Notes: generated by a model from the sequence alone, not told the origin. Shown: positions 1-6,003, numbered from the stretch's first letter. The stretch is 8,341 bases of DNA from Sedimentibacter sp. (GCA_029256005.1 JAQSYS010000067.1:1-8341); one strand, 5' to 3'. Numbers and translations are program-made.

Positions 1-2
1 TA

Positions 3-128
3 ATCGGTATAGACTTAGATAAGAATGCCATTCAGAAGATAGAAAGTGGTAATCGCTTTGTAACTGACATTGAAATCGTTGCTTTTGCTAAGATATTTAA
101 TATCACAACTGACGAGTTATTAAAATAG
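3..128 (+). CDS. XRE-family HTH transcriptional regulator, C-terminal part (5' end outside window)
   Basis: The reading frame is open from the window edge and gives 41 residues before a TAG at 126-128. The visible part runs IGIDLDKNAIQKIESGNRF, then VTDIEIVAFAKIFNITTDELL. This is the second half of a lambda-repressor/Cro-type helix-turn-helix: the recognition helix with the usual 'I-x-x-I-E-S-G' turn, then two closing helices ending in the common 'T-x-x-E-L-L' motif. Proteins of this kind are cytoplasmic DNA-binding repressors or activators. The N-terminal part is missing, so neither length nor target can be judged. The inverted repeat over the promoter region of the downstream Fic gene is a conceivable target, but that is inference only. 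The family call is fairly secure; any specific role is not. Confidence 0.75.
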   Translation: MGIDLDKNAIQKIESGNRFVTDIEIVAFAKIFNITTDELLK

Positions 129-139
129 GACTATAAGAA

Positions 140-280
140 TTACCTCATAAGTTCTGAAAGACCGTTTAACTGCTGTACCGCGAGGAATATTTCAAAATCA
201 CTCTTAAATAGTCTGTCCTGTGTAATTCTATACTTTTCAAATTCACTATTTTTAGAATGAACGCTTTTCATATTCATCAT
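140..280 (-). pseudogene. Small minus-strand open frame, possible C-terminal relic of a RhuM-like protein
   Basis: A minus-strand frame reads 46 residues from ATG (278-280) to TAA (140-142). It contains EFEKYRITQDRLFKSDFE, which looks like real protein rather than noise. From memory it resembles the C-terminal segment of virulence RhuM-family proteins (a pattern like F-x-K-[YF]-[RK]-x-x-Q-D-x-x-[YF]-x-S-D-F); I could not check this. The frame stays open only to about 304 and no ribosome binding site precedes the ATG, so it is more likely a leftover 3' fragment than an active gene. RhuM proteins often occur with Fic/Doc domains, which would suit a site beside a Fic gene. It could also be a chance open frame or a small unknown gene. 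Confidence 0.35.
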
Positions 281-360
281 TAAAGAAAAGTGAGTGTACT
301 CTTAAAATCATATTTTAAATAAAACTTTAAATAAATTCAAAAAGTAGTAGTATTATCAAA

Positions 361-387
361 ACTTGTACGGTATAATAAAGTACAAGT
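361..387 (+). promoter_or_regulatory. Putative Fic promoter -10 inside an inverted-repeat operator
   Basis: A perfect inverted repeat ACTTGTAC (361-368) / GTACAAGT (380-387) is separated by 11 bases, and that spacer contains a consensus -10 TATAAT at 371-376. The matching -35 region (about 348-353) is poor. A repressor dimer bound to the two arms would cover the -10. The distance to the Fic start codon is about 60 bases. The binding protein is unknown; the adjacent XRE regulator is a candidate by position only. Confidence 0.5.
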
Positions 388-445
388 AAAAAACAATTAT
401 GTTATATCATATTGGTTCAAATTTTAACACAATGCGAGGAAAAAT

Positions 446-1447
446 ATGAGCGAAAAGGGTTATGTTCCACCATATACAATAACAGATAAGACTGTTAATT
501 TAATTTCTGATATTACTGAAATAATAACTAAAATAACGATAAATGATAACATGAGTAACAACCCAAGACTACGAAGGGATAATCGTATTCGTTCAATACA
601 TGCCTCTTTAGCGATTGAAAATAATTCCTTATCTTTGGATCAGGTTACCGATATTATTAATGGAAAAAGGATTCTTGGAGCTCCAGATGAAATATGTGAG
701 GTAAAGAATGCTTTTGAAGCATACAACAAGCTTTTAGAAATGAATCCTTATTCAGTTAAGGATATGTTATTAGCCCACAAAGCGCTGATGAATGAATTAA
801 CAAAAGAGGCGGGAACATTTCGAAGTGGCGGTGTTGGTGTATTTGCCGGAAAACAGTTGGTGCATATGGCACCGCCTGCAAATCATGTTTTACAACAGAT
901 AAAAGATTTAATTGATTGGGCAAAGAAATCAGAAGTACATCCGTTAATAAAAAGTTGTGTATTTCATTATGAATTTGAATTTATTCATCCATTTGCAGAT
1001 GGCAATGGGAGAATGGGACGAATGTGGCAAACGCTATTGCTGTATAAATGGAAATCGCTGTTTGGCTGGCTTCCAATAGAAACACTCATAAGGGAAAGAC
1101 AAGATGATTATTACAAAGTGTTGGGTGAATGCGATCATAGTGCTGATTCAGGGAAATTTATTGAGTTTTTGTTAAAAGCTATTTATGATGCATTATGCGA
1201 AATTGCTGATACCGAACAAGTCACAGAACAAGCAACCGAACAAGTTGAAAAACTTTTGGAGATTATCGGTGATAAAGAATGTTCAACCAAAGAACTTATG
1301 GAACTGTTAGGATTAAAGCATAGACCAACATTTAGAGATAATTATTTGCTGCCGGCTTTATCACTAGGATACATTGAAATGACAATTCCGGATAAGCCTA
1401 ATAGCAGTAAGCAGAAGTATAAAATGGTGAAGAATTTTGTAAAATAA
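446..1447 (+). CDS. Fic family protein (class II AMPylase) with C-terminal winged-helix domain
   Basis: Fic enzymes transfer AMP (less often other nucleotide groups) from a nucleotide to a hydroxyl side chain of a target protein in the cytoplasm. The active-site loop HPFADGNGRMGR is at residues 181-192, with the catalytic H181, D185 and the phosphate-binding G-N-G-R. An upstream motif S54-L-A-I-E58-N59 fits the (S/T)xxxE(G/N) inhibitory helix, placing it N-terminal to the Fic core (class II, self-inhibited). A GTFRSG segment (123-128) is typical of Fic proteins with this architecture. A linker with T-E-Q repeats (256-267) leads to a winged-helix-like region (about 268-328). At 333 residues, the length is normal for class II proteins. 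The ATG is preceded by GAGGA at a 5-base distance. No antitoxin gene is adjacent, which fits intramolecular inhibition. The target is unknown. Confidence 0.92.
   Translation: MSEKGYVPPYTITDKTVNLISDITEIITKITINDNMSNNPRLRRDNRIRSIHASLAIENNSLSLDQVTDIINGKRILGAPDEICEVKNAFEAYNKLLEMNPYSVKDMLLAHKALMNELTKEAGTFRSGGVGVFAGKQLVHMAPPANHVLQQIKDLIDWAKKSEVHPLIKSCVFHYEFEFIHPFADGNGRMGRMWQTLLLYKWKSLFGWLPIETLIRERQDDYYKVLGECDHSADSGKFIEFLLKAIYDALCEIADTEQVTEQATEQVEKLLEIIGDKECSTKELMELLGLKHRPTFRDNYLLPALSLGYIEMTIPDKPNSSKQKYKMVKNFVK
1211..1246 (+). repeat. Three 12-bp in-frame repeats encoding T-E-Q-x in the Fic linker
   Basis: Three imperfect copies of ACCGAACAAGTC occur in a row (1211-1222, 1223-1234, 1235-1246) and encode TEQV-TEQA-TEQV. 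They lie between the Fic core and the C-terminal winged helix. In-frame 12-bp units could change in number without breaking the gene. Confidence 0.75.
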
Positions 1448-1511
1448 ATGTATGTTTTTTTAAAGTAGATTTTTATATTTATAAATTTGATAAAATTAGA
1501 AAATTTTAAAT

Positions 1512-1540
1512 ATCCTGCGATTATTCACGCAGGATTTTTT
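1512..1540 (+). terminator. Rho-independent terminator after the Fic gene
   Basis: The stem is ATCCTGCG (1512-1519) / CGCAGGAT (1528-1535) with an 8-base loop, followed by six T. It ends plus-strand transcription from the Fic gene. An almost identical hairpin lies at 3468-3497, and the sequence that follows is duplicated too. Confidence 0.85.
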
Positions 1541-1547
1541 ATTTGAA

Positions 1548-1652
1548 CTATTCGAATAAAAAACTTGTCATGGACATGGAGCCCATAATACATTGGTCGT
1601 TAAAAATGCTCAGTTTTCCATTTCGGTCTAATGCTCCTAATACATATGCCAT
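1548..1652 (-). pseudogene. 3'-end fragment of a LigB/YgiD-type dioxygenase gene
   Basis: Read on the minus strand, this gives 34 codons and a TAG, ending in CIMGSMSMTSFLFE, the same C-terminus as the intact dioxygenase at 3505-4272. The match covers about residues 224-255 of that protein, with five visible substitutions (for example Q for E just before CIMG) and no frameshift. The DNA alignment (1512-1647 against 3470-3600, terminator included) has about a dozen differences. All metal-binding histidines lie upstream of the retained part, so the fragment cannot be functional. Homology stops at about 1647, just where the first REP-like element begins. It is either the displaced 3' end left by an insertion or the remains of a deleted second paralogue. 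Confidence 0.85.
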
Positions 1653-1653
1653 A

Positions 1654-1739
1654 GGGGACGGTTCTTAGTGGATATCCGGCAAGGCAAATTGCTAAATAAG
1701 AATTTTGTTGAGTGTGAACGGACAGGGAGAACCGTCCCC
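1654..1739. repeat. REP/MITE-like element, copy A
   Basis: This 86-bp element ends in a perfect 12-bp inverted repeat, GGGGACGGTTCT (1654-1665) and AGAACCGTCCCC (1728-1739). The interior is nearly identical to copy B at 2709-2795, and similarity extends a few bases beyond each end (CCATA before, TTGGCT after). It has no coding capacity. The GGGGACGGTTCT end is one I recall from scattered repeats in Firmicute genomes, where such repeats can be moved by Y1 (REP-associated) transposases; no transposase is present here. It sits exactly at the edge of the dioxygenase gene fragment. Confidence 0.8.
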
Positions 1740-1770
1740 GTTGGCTATTGATAAGTAACATAAAAAAGAG

Positions 1771-1827
1771 TTGACAGTTATATCGTGTGGCGATATAATA
1801 TTATTACGATATAACGAAAAACGATAT
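1771..1827 (+). promoter_or_regulatory. Consensus promoter with CGATAT operator cluster (padR operon)
   Basis: TTGACA (1771-1776), a 17-base spacer and TATAAT (1794-1799) form a perfect vegetative promoter. An inverted repeat ATATCG (1780-1785) / CGATAT (1791-1796) overlaps the spacer and the -10, and two more CGATAT copies follow at 1807-1812 and 1822-1827, about 15-16 bases apart. This layout suggests tight repression, most simply autoregulation by the PadR protein encoded just downstream. PadR-family regulators commonly bind AT-rich dyads at their own promoters. Confidence 0.8.
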
Positions 1828-1854
1828 AGCGAGTGCCGAGAGGGGATTAAGAAT

Positions 1855-2172
1855 ATGAGCGAAAATTTAGCATTGACTGAAACGACTTATTATATATTGT
1901 TATCATTGTATAAGCCGCAACATGGCTACGGAATAATGCAGCAGGCAGAGGAATTATCAAAAGGACGAATCAGACTGGCCGCAGGAACATTATATGGGGC
2001 GCTAAATACTATGTGTGAAAAAGGCTGGATCACTCTTCTTCCGGTCGAAGAAGGGAGCAGAAAGAAAGAATATAAGATAACGGAACGCGGAGTGTCGATT
2101 TTAAAGAGTGAGATTGAACGTCTGAGAGAGCTTGTTTATAATGGAGATTTAATTCTTAGGGGGGAAAAGTGA
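1855..2172 (+). CDS. PadR family transcriptional regulator
   Basis: This 105-residue cytoplasmic winged-helix regulator has typical PadR features: a start helix with LALTETTYYILLSL, then the hallmark HGYGIMQQAEELSKG (residues 23-37), then RLAAGTLYGALNTMCEKGWI with the L-Y-x-A-L recognition helix, then a wing with EYKITERG. Lengths near 105-110 are usual for the small PadR subfamily. The frame is open further upstream, but the start at 1855 is chosen because GAGAGGGG (1838-1845) lies 9 bases before it, and the alternative TTG at 1771 is itself the -35 box. The stop overlaps the next gene by one base, so the two genes are co-transcribed. The CGATAT cluster in the promoter suggests autorepression. 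The inducing signal cannot be read from the sequence. Confidence 0.92.
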   Translation: MSENLALTETTYYILLSLYKPQHGYGIMQQAEELSKGRIRLAAGTLYGALNTMCEKGWITLLPVEEGSRKKEYKITERGVSILKSEIERLRELVYNGDLILRGEK

Positions 2173-2678
2173 TGAAAGAAAAGAAGATTATCTATAAATG
2201 GATATGGGCGTTGGATTTTGAAAAAGAGGAACAATGGCTTAATGAAATGGCGATGAACGGTTGGGTTCTTTGCGCAGTGAGTCTTTGTAGATTTACATTT
2301 GAAAAGTGTGAACCCGGTGAATACATTGTTCGCCTGGAAATGCATGGAGTTGACGATGTCTACATTAATTTTATGAGGGAAACAGGTGCTGTATACATTG
2401 GTCGCGTAGCGCAGTGGATTTACTTTTGCAAGAAAACAGAATATGGTTCGTTCGATATTTTCTCTGACATTGATTCACGAATTACCCATCTTGATAGAAT
2501 TGGAAAATTGCTTGAAATAGTTGGTTTTGCAAACCTGGCTATCGGAGTTGTAAATTCATTTATTCCGACGCATGTAGGTTTTATCAATTTATTGTGTGCA
2601 ACATTGCTTATGTATGGACTTGGCAGAATTCATGGTAAAAAAGAAGCTTTAGAAAAAAATCGACAACTCTATGAATGA
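2172..2678 (+). CDS. DUF2812 domain membrane protein
   Basis: The protein has 168 residues. Its soluble N-terminal part carries the DUF2812 signature: FEKEEQWLNEMAMNGW (residues 17-31 region), then FTFEKCEPGEYIVRLE, then INFMRETGAVYIGR and FDIFSDIDSRITH. Two hydrophobic segments follow (about 113-132 and 134-153), so it is probably anchored in the membrane by a C-terminal hairpin. DUF2812 genes are commonly found directly after a padR gene; their biochemical role is not known to me. The ATG at 2172 overlaps the padR stop (TGATG) and has AGGGGGG (2158-2164) 7 bases upstream; a GTG at 2169 is also possible and adds one residue. Expression should follow the PadR-controlled promoter. No terminator is seen before the REP-like copy B downstream. 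Confidence 0.88.
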   Translation: MKEKKIIYKWIWALDFEKEEQWLNEMAMNGWVLCAVSLCRFTFEKCEPGEYIVRLEMHGVDDVYINFMRETGAVYIGRVAQWIYFCKKTEYGSFDIFSDIDSRITHLDRIGKLLEIVGFANLAIGVVNSFIPTHVGFINLLCATLLMYGLGRIHGKKEALEKNRQLYE

Positions 2679-2708
2679 TGAAACTATAGATATTTTGGTT
2701 ATTCCATA

Positions 2709-2795
2709 TGGGACGATTCTTAGTGGATATCCAGCAAGGCAAATTGCTAAAATAAGAATTTTGTTGAGTGTGAATGGACAGGGAGAACCGTCCCC
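2709..2795. repeat. REP/MITE-like element, copy B
   Basis: This is an 87-bp copy of the element at 1654-1739 in the same orientation. The right end AGAACCGTCCCC (2784-2795) is intact; the left end reads TGGGACGATTCT (2709-2720), with two changes from a perfect inverted repeat. The interior has only a few substitutions and one extra A. Copies A and B directly flank the padR-DUF2812 operon. Its hairpin potential may also slow transcription leaving that operon, but no U-tract follows. Confidence 0.8.
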
Positions 2796-2804
2796 ATTGG
2801 CTCG

Positions 2805-2834
2805 TTGGAACTACAACTGTTTTTAAAATATAAT
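2805..2834 (+). promoter_or_regulatory. Possible promoter for the GNAT gene
   Basis: A consensus -10 TATAAT lies at 2829-2834, with a weak -35 TTGGAA (2805-2810) at an 18-base spacing. The -35 starts 9 bases after the end of REP-like copy B. This would give a leader of about 40 bases. Confidence 0.4.
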
Positions 2835-2883
2835 AATAGTGAACACTTGCAAAATATTATGTAGTAAGAGGAGAATGAGAGAA

Positions 2884-3339
2884 GTGATTAAAAAACTTGA
2901 CTTAAAAGATATAGAAACGGTGAAATGTATATTGGAACTGCAAATAGCCTCATATAAAATAGAAGCCGAGCTTATGGGGTATTATGAAATACCACCGTTA
3001 AAGGATACTGTTGATAGTTTAGAAGCATGTGATGAAGTTTTTTACGGATATAGTGTAAATGGCTTACTAGCAGGGATAATTTCATATAAAATCAGTAAAA
3101 ATGTTTTAGACATACACAGGGTTGCAATAAATCCCACATACTTTAGGATGGGTATTGCAGGTAAGTTGATTAACTATGTAGAAGAACTTGAGTATAGTAT
3201 AAATAAAGCAATTGTATGTACTGGAAAGGAAAACTTACCTGCTGTTAATTTGTATTTAAAAAATGGTTATACTAAGAAAAAGGATATTGAAGTTAGTAGA
3301 GGTATTTATTTAACAGAATTTGAGAAAAAATTAAGATAA
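2884..3339 (+). CDS. GNAT family N-acetyltransferase
   Basis: The protein has 151 residues from the GTG at 2884. GNAT enzymes move an acetyl group from acetyl-CoA to an amine. The visible fold runs from strand 1 (MIKKLDLKDIETV) through EVFYGYSVNGLLAGIISYKI (51-70) to motif A, LDIHRVAINPTYFRMGIA (75-92), whose R-M-G-I-A loop binds the CoA pyrophosphate, and then to the C-terminal NLPAVNLYLKNGYTK (117-131), the usual 'N-x-x-A-x-x-L-Y-x-x-x-G-[FY]' motif. The GTG start is preferred because the protein then begins MIKKL as expected for the family, and GAGGAG (2868-2873) lies 10 bases upstream; the ATG at 2875 would leave only one base. The substrate is unknown. A terminator at 3468-3497 closes this single-gene unit. 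Confidence 0.85.
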   Translation: MIKKLDLKDIETVKCILELQIASYKIEAELMGYYEIPPLKDTVDSLEACDEVFYGYSVNGLLAGIISYKISKNVLDIHRVAINPTYFRMGIAGKLINYVEELEYSINKAIVCTGKENLPAVNLYLKNGYTKKKDIEVSRGIYLTEFEKKLR

Positions 3340-3400
3340 AAATTGCAGAATTAGTTGATTTGTTATTTTCTAATATTCTTCATCAACAATTATAAAATGA

Positions 3401-3424
3401 GATGTAAAAAGTGATGTAAAAAGT
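3401..3424. repeat. Perfect 12-bp tandem duplication
   Basis: GATGTAAAAAGT occurs twice in a row (3401-3412 and 3413-3424) between the GNAT gene and the terminator. It is non-coding, and no function is apparent. Confidence 0.7.
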
Positions 3425-3467
3425 ATTGTAATAATCACTGTAATTTTAGGTTCTCCACATTTAAAGT

Positions 3468-3497
3468 AAATCCTGCGATATTCACGCAGGATTTTTT
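3468..3497 (+). terminator. Rho-independent terminator after the GNAT gene
   Basis: The stem AAATCCTGCG (3468-3477) / CGCAGGATTT (3485-3494) has a 7-base loop and lies in a run of six T (3492-3497). It is a near copy of the terminator at 1512-1540. It lies between convergent genes; in the minus direction its U-tract is weak (TTTAC), so it mainly serves the plus strand. Confidence 0.85.
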
Positions 3498-3504
3498 ATC
3501 TAAA

Positions 3505-4272
3505 CTATTCGAATAAAAAGCTTGTCATGGACATGGAGCCCATAATACATTCGTCATTAAATACGCTTAGTTTTTCATTTCCGTCTAATGCTCCTAATAT
3601 ATATAAAAGCGGAGCGAAATGGTCGGAAATAGGTACTGCATAATCTGCTGACTTACCAATTTTTTTATAATTAACTATATTATCATAATTTTTATTTTTA
3701 ATACTTTCTATTATATATTTATCGAATTCCTCAGCCCAATCATATCCTTCATTCATTTGCCAGTTTATTTTGCTTAGGTTATGAGTAACATTTCCGCTTC
3801 CAAAAATCAGAACTCCTTCTTCTCTAAGTCTAGCTATTTGCTGACCAATATTATAATGCTCCTGCATGGAAGCATTACGGTCCACACTAAGTTGAATTAA
3901 CGGAATATCTGCTTTTGGGTATATTCTGTGCAATACTGACCATGTTCCGTGATCATAGCCCCATGAGTTATCTATTTCCACCGGATGAGAAATCATTTTA
4001 GAAGTTTTGTTAGAAAGATCAGGAGAGCCTTTTGCAGAGTATATAATCTTATAAAGGGCATCCGGAAACCCATACATATCATATATTGTCTCTGGATATT
4101 CTTCATCCATAATTTTAGTACCATTTGTATACCAGTGAGCTGAAACAGACAATATTGCTTTAGGTTTGGGTAATCTTTCTGTTAGTGATTGCCATTCTCT
4201 CACAAATTTATTATCTTCAATTGCATTCATGGGAGAACCATGACCAATAAATAATACAGGCATATTTTTCAT
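3505..4272 (-). CDS. ygiD: LigB/YgiD-type extradiol dioxygenase (4,5-DOPA dioxygenase family)
   Basis: This is a 255-residue cytoplasmic metal-dependent ring-cleaving dioxygenase of the class III (LigB) superfamily. Family members related to E. coli YgiD open the catechol ring of DOPA; the substrate here is unproven. The start GHGSPMN (10-16) is diagnostic. Expected metal ligands are H11 (GHG), H46 (SAHW), H164 (NVTHN) and H218 (SDHF), and H108 (DHGTW) is the likely acid/base residue. All are present and the length is normal, so the gene looks intact. The ATG is preceded by AAGGAG (plus-strand 4280-4285) at 7 bases. It converges with the GNAT gene and is probably monocistronic; I see no clear promoter in the leader. 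Its 3' end and terminator are duplicated as a fragment 1.9 kb away at 1512-1652. Confidence 0.9.
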   Translation of the reverse strand: MKNMPVLFIGHGSPMNAIEDNKFVREWQSLTERLPKPKAILSVSAHWYTNGTKIMDEEYPETIYDMYGFPDALYKIIYSAKGSPDLSNKTSKMISHPVEIDNSWGYDHGTWSVLHRIYPKADIPLIQLSVDRNASMQEHYNIGQQIARLREEGVLIFGSGNVTHNLSKINWQMNEGYDWAEEFDKYIIESIKNKNYDNIVNYKKIGKSADYAVPISDHFAPLLYILGALDGNEKLSVFNDECIMGSMSMTSFLFE

Positions 4273-4484
4273 GCTTTATCTCCTTTTAATACTAATTTGC
4301 TAAATAACTTATACCCATAAAACACTATTGAAAACATAGTAAATATTGTATATTTGTTATTGCAAAATGTAGCTACGGGTCAACGCAAAAAAATAGCTGC
4401 AACATATAATGATTATTATATTATTATGATGGTGTTAAGTTTGAGTGTTAGAAATATTGCCCAAGGGGCTATGTTTATAAATAA

Positions 4485-5894
4485 TCATTTAACAATTTCT
4501 AAAATGGTACCTGTGTTATAATCAGTTACGTTTGCTGAACCATAGACACCTAAAAATAGTCTTGATTGATTGAGATCAGTTCCTAAGCTAACATAAAAAG
4601 CTGATTGATTACCGAAATTATAATCTGGTTCAATAATGCCGTAATCATTTTCTTTGCAATCGGGTCTTATTTTAGTATAAGCTAAAACTCCTCTTGAAGG
4701 TGGTTGTAAGCCTTTCGCGACAAAATCAGTAAAAGTAACGCTTCCTGTTAAATCAGGTATTTCACTTCCCATATATGGTTGAACACCTGTTAGTGCTGAA
4801 CCACTGAATTTATCAGGCCGTGAATCTATATGATAATAACAAGTCAGAGGATGTATACGAATAGTTGAAGTACTTATTGCTTCATTGAAATAAGCAATAG
4901 TTTCTTGAGTTAAAGAAGTGTTTGTTGAGCAATCTCGTATAACGGTAGTCGGTAAATTACCTTCCCAGCCTCTCCAGCCTAAATTAATTAGCGCCTCTTG
5001 GTTAAGCTCACGGCCTTGTAAAGAAGCTTGAATGATTTCAGTAACAGGTATTGGTTTATTATATACAAATGAAAAAATTGATTCTACCAAGTCTTGACCA
5101 ACATTTCCTACATATTTGATGTATTGATTGTAATTCCTTTGATATGAAATGCCAGGGATATTGCGAACACCTTTGGCAACTACCGAAAGATCTCTATAAA
5201 TAGATGCAGGAAGTTCATTAAATCGTGTGACTGCGGGGGGGTTATCCATAATAGTATTCGTATCTACATCAATTTCAATAATTTTACCTGCAATTTCCAT
5301 AATATCCTGACCTAAATTAAATGGATCATAACCTGAACCGCCATCTCCGGTTGTCAATATTAATTTTCCTGTTTCAGGCGAAAAGTTTAAACTGTTGACA
5401 CCGTTGTGATTTAGAAATGGTCTTCTTAAATTAAGCAATGCACGTCGTCTTTGTGCTTGGCCATTTGGCAGTAAAATCCATTCTTCAACTGTATCAATAT
5501 GATCGTAGTTAGTTTCTCTATTATTCCATTTAAGATTTAGGGTATTGGGGTTGCATGGGTCAGGAAGGAAAGAGCCGGAAAGGGCTCCTGGACCTTGGGT
5601 TCCAGCTAATGAATAATGGAGATAAAAACGGCCGTTGTTATAAAAATCAGGATGAAATGTTAAGCCTAAAAGCCCTCTCTCATCATATCCACCATTAGAA
5701 CCCAGCGTTATTATTCGCTGGCGAATGTCTAAAAATAACTGTATATTTCCGTTTTTTACATAAAAAATTTCACCCACCTGTGTTGCTATAAACAAACTTT
5801 CCGTTGAGTCTCCAGGAAGAATGGCTGTTCTTATAACGGTTGGTAAGTTTATATTACTCACTATGGGGAGCAAGCTAACATTTACTTTTTTCAA
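4485..5894 (-). CDS. PQQ-dependent sugar (glucose/sorbosone) dehydrogenase-fold protein without signal peptide
   Basis: The 469 residues match the GSDH/HHIP-type six-bladed beta-propeller: DERGLLGLTFHPDF (71-84), NGRFYLHYS (87-95), the H-N-G motif LNHNGVNSLNFSPETGKL (161-178), LTTGDGGSGYDP (180-191), AGKIIEIDVD (202-211), VAKGVRNIPGISYQ (239-252) and a C-terminal GTILEIVK. H163 probably corresponds to the catalytic histidine of soluble quinoprotein glucose dehydrogenase. Known enzymes of this fold are exported, but this N-terminus (MKKVNVSLLPIVSN) has no hydrophobic export signal, so a cytoplasmic or spore-associated location and a non-standard role are possible. The start is a TTG at 5892-5894 with AAAAGGAG 8 bases upstream; an in-frame stop at 5898-5900 rules out anything longer. 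A weak GCCC/GGGC hairpin (4459-4469) follows the gene. Function is uncertain; fold assignment is good. Confidence 0.82.
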   Translation of the reverse strand: MKKVNVSLLPIVSNINLPTVIRTAILPGDSTESLFIATQVGEIFYVKNGNIQLFLDIRQRIITLGSNGGYDERGLLGLTFHPDFYNNGRFYLHYSLAGTQGPGALSGSFLPDPCNPNTLNLKWNNRETNYDHIDTVEEWILLPNGQAQRRRALLNLRRPFLNHNGVNSLNFSPETGKLILTTGDGGSGYDPFNLGQDIMEIAGKIIEIDVDTNTIMDNPPAVTRFNELPASIYRDLSVVAKGVRNIPGISYQRNYNQYIKYVGNVGQDLVESIFSFVYNKPIPVTEIIQASLQGRELNQEALINLGWRGWEGNLPTTVIRDCSTNTSLTQETIAYFNEAISTSTIRIHPLTCYYHIDSRPDKFSGSALTGVQPYMGSEIPDLTGSVTFTDFVAKGLQPPSRGVLAYTKIRPDCKENDYGIIEPDYNFGNQSAFYVSLGTDLNQSRLFLGVYGSANVTDYNTGTILEIVK

Positions 5895-5902
5895 TGATTA
5901 CA

Positions 5903-5910
5903 CTCCTTTT
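5903..5910 (-). promoter_or_regulatory. Ribosome binding site fixing a TTG start
   Basis: AAAAGGAG on the minus strand lies 8 bases before the TTG at 5892-5894. There is no usable ATG or GTG nearby and an in-frame TAA lies two codons upstream, so this site decides the start of the dehydrogenase-fold gene. Confidence 0.75.
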
Positions 5911-6003
5911 TTGTTTTTTTATTATTATATGTTTGGAATGTTTCAATGTACTATATAAAGACAAGCCTAATGCTAACTGAAAAGAAGAAGTTACCTTATT
6001 TCA

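Larger units (their letters stand above)
129..445. other. Intergenic region between the XRE gene and the Fic gene
   Basis: This 317-base stretch has no convincing plus-strand gene. It holds a short minus-strand open frame (140-280) that looks like the tail of a lost gene, then a very AT-rich section, then the Fic promoter region with an inverted repeat (361-387). I see no good terminator hairpin after the XRE stop codon. Confidence 0.6.

Noticed and set aside
446..1447. A separate Fic antitoxin gene
   Set aside because: None is adjacent; the inhibitory SxxxEN motif is inside the Fic protein itself (residues 54-59).
1771..1854. N-terminal extension of the PadR protein from a TTG at 1771
   Set aside because: That TTG is the -35 box of a perfect promoter, and the family start with a good RBS is at 1855.
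2136..2345. Minus-strand open frame of 69 codons
   Set aside because: It is antisense to the end of padR and the start of DUF2812, both strongly supported. The predicted product is low-complexity (many F, H, P, K) and there is no RBS.
2839..2883. N-terminal extension of the GNAT protein from the GTG at 2839
   Set aside because: It has no RBS, it starts only five bases after the likely -10 box, and the extra residues do not belong to the GNAT fold. The RBS GAGGAG lies downstream of it.
3401..3424. 12-bp tandem repeat as the start of a CRISPR or iteron array
   Set aside because: There are only two adjacent units with no spacers and no further copies nearby.
4273..4484. Possible promoter or small RNA between the dioxygenase and dehydrogenase-fold genes
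   Set aside because: Several AT-rich near-matches to -10 boxes are present, but none has a properly spaced -35. Only the dioxygenase RBS and a short GCCC/GGGC hairpin are supported.
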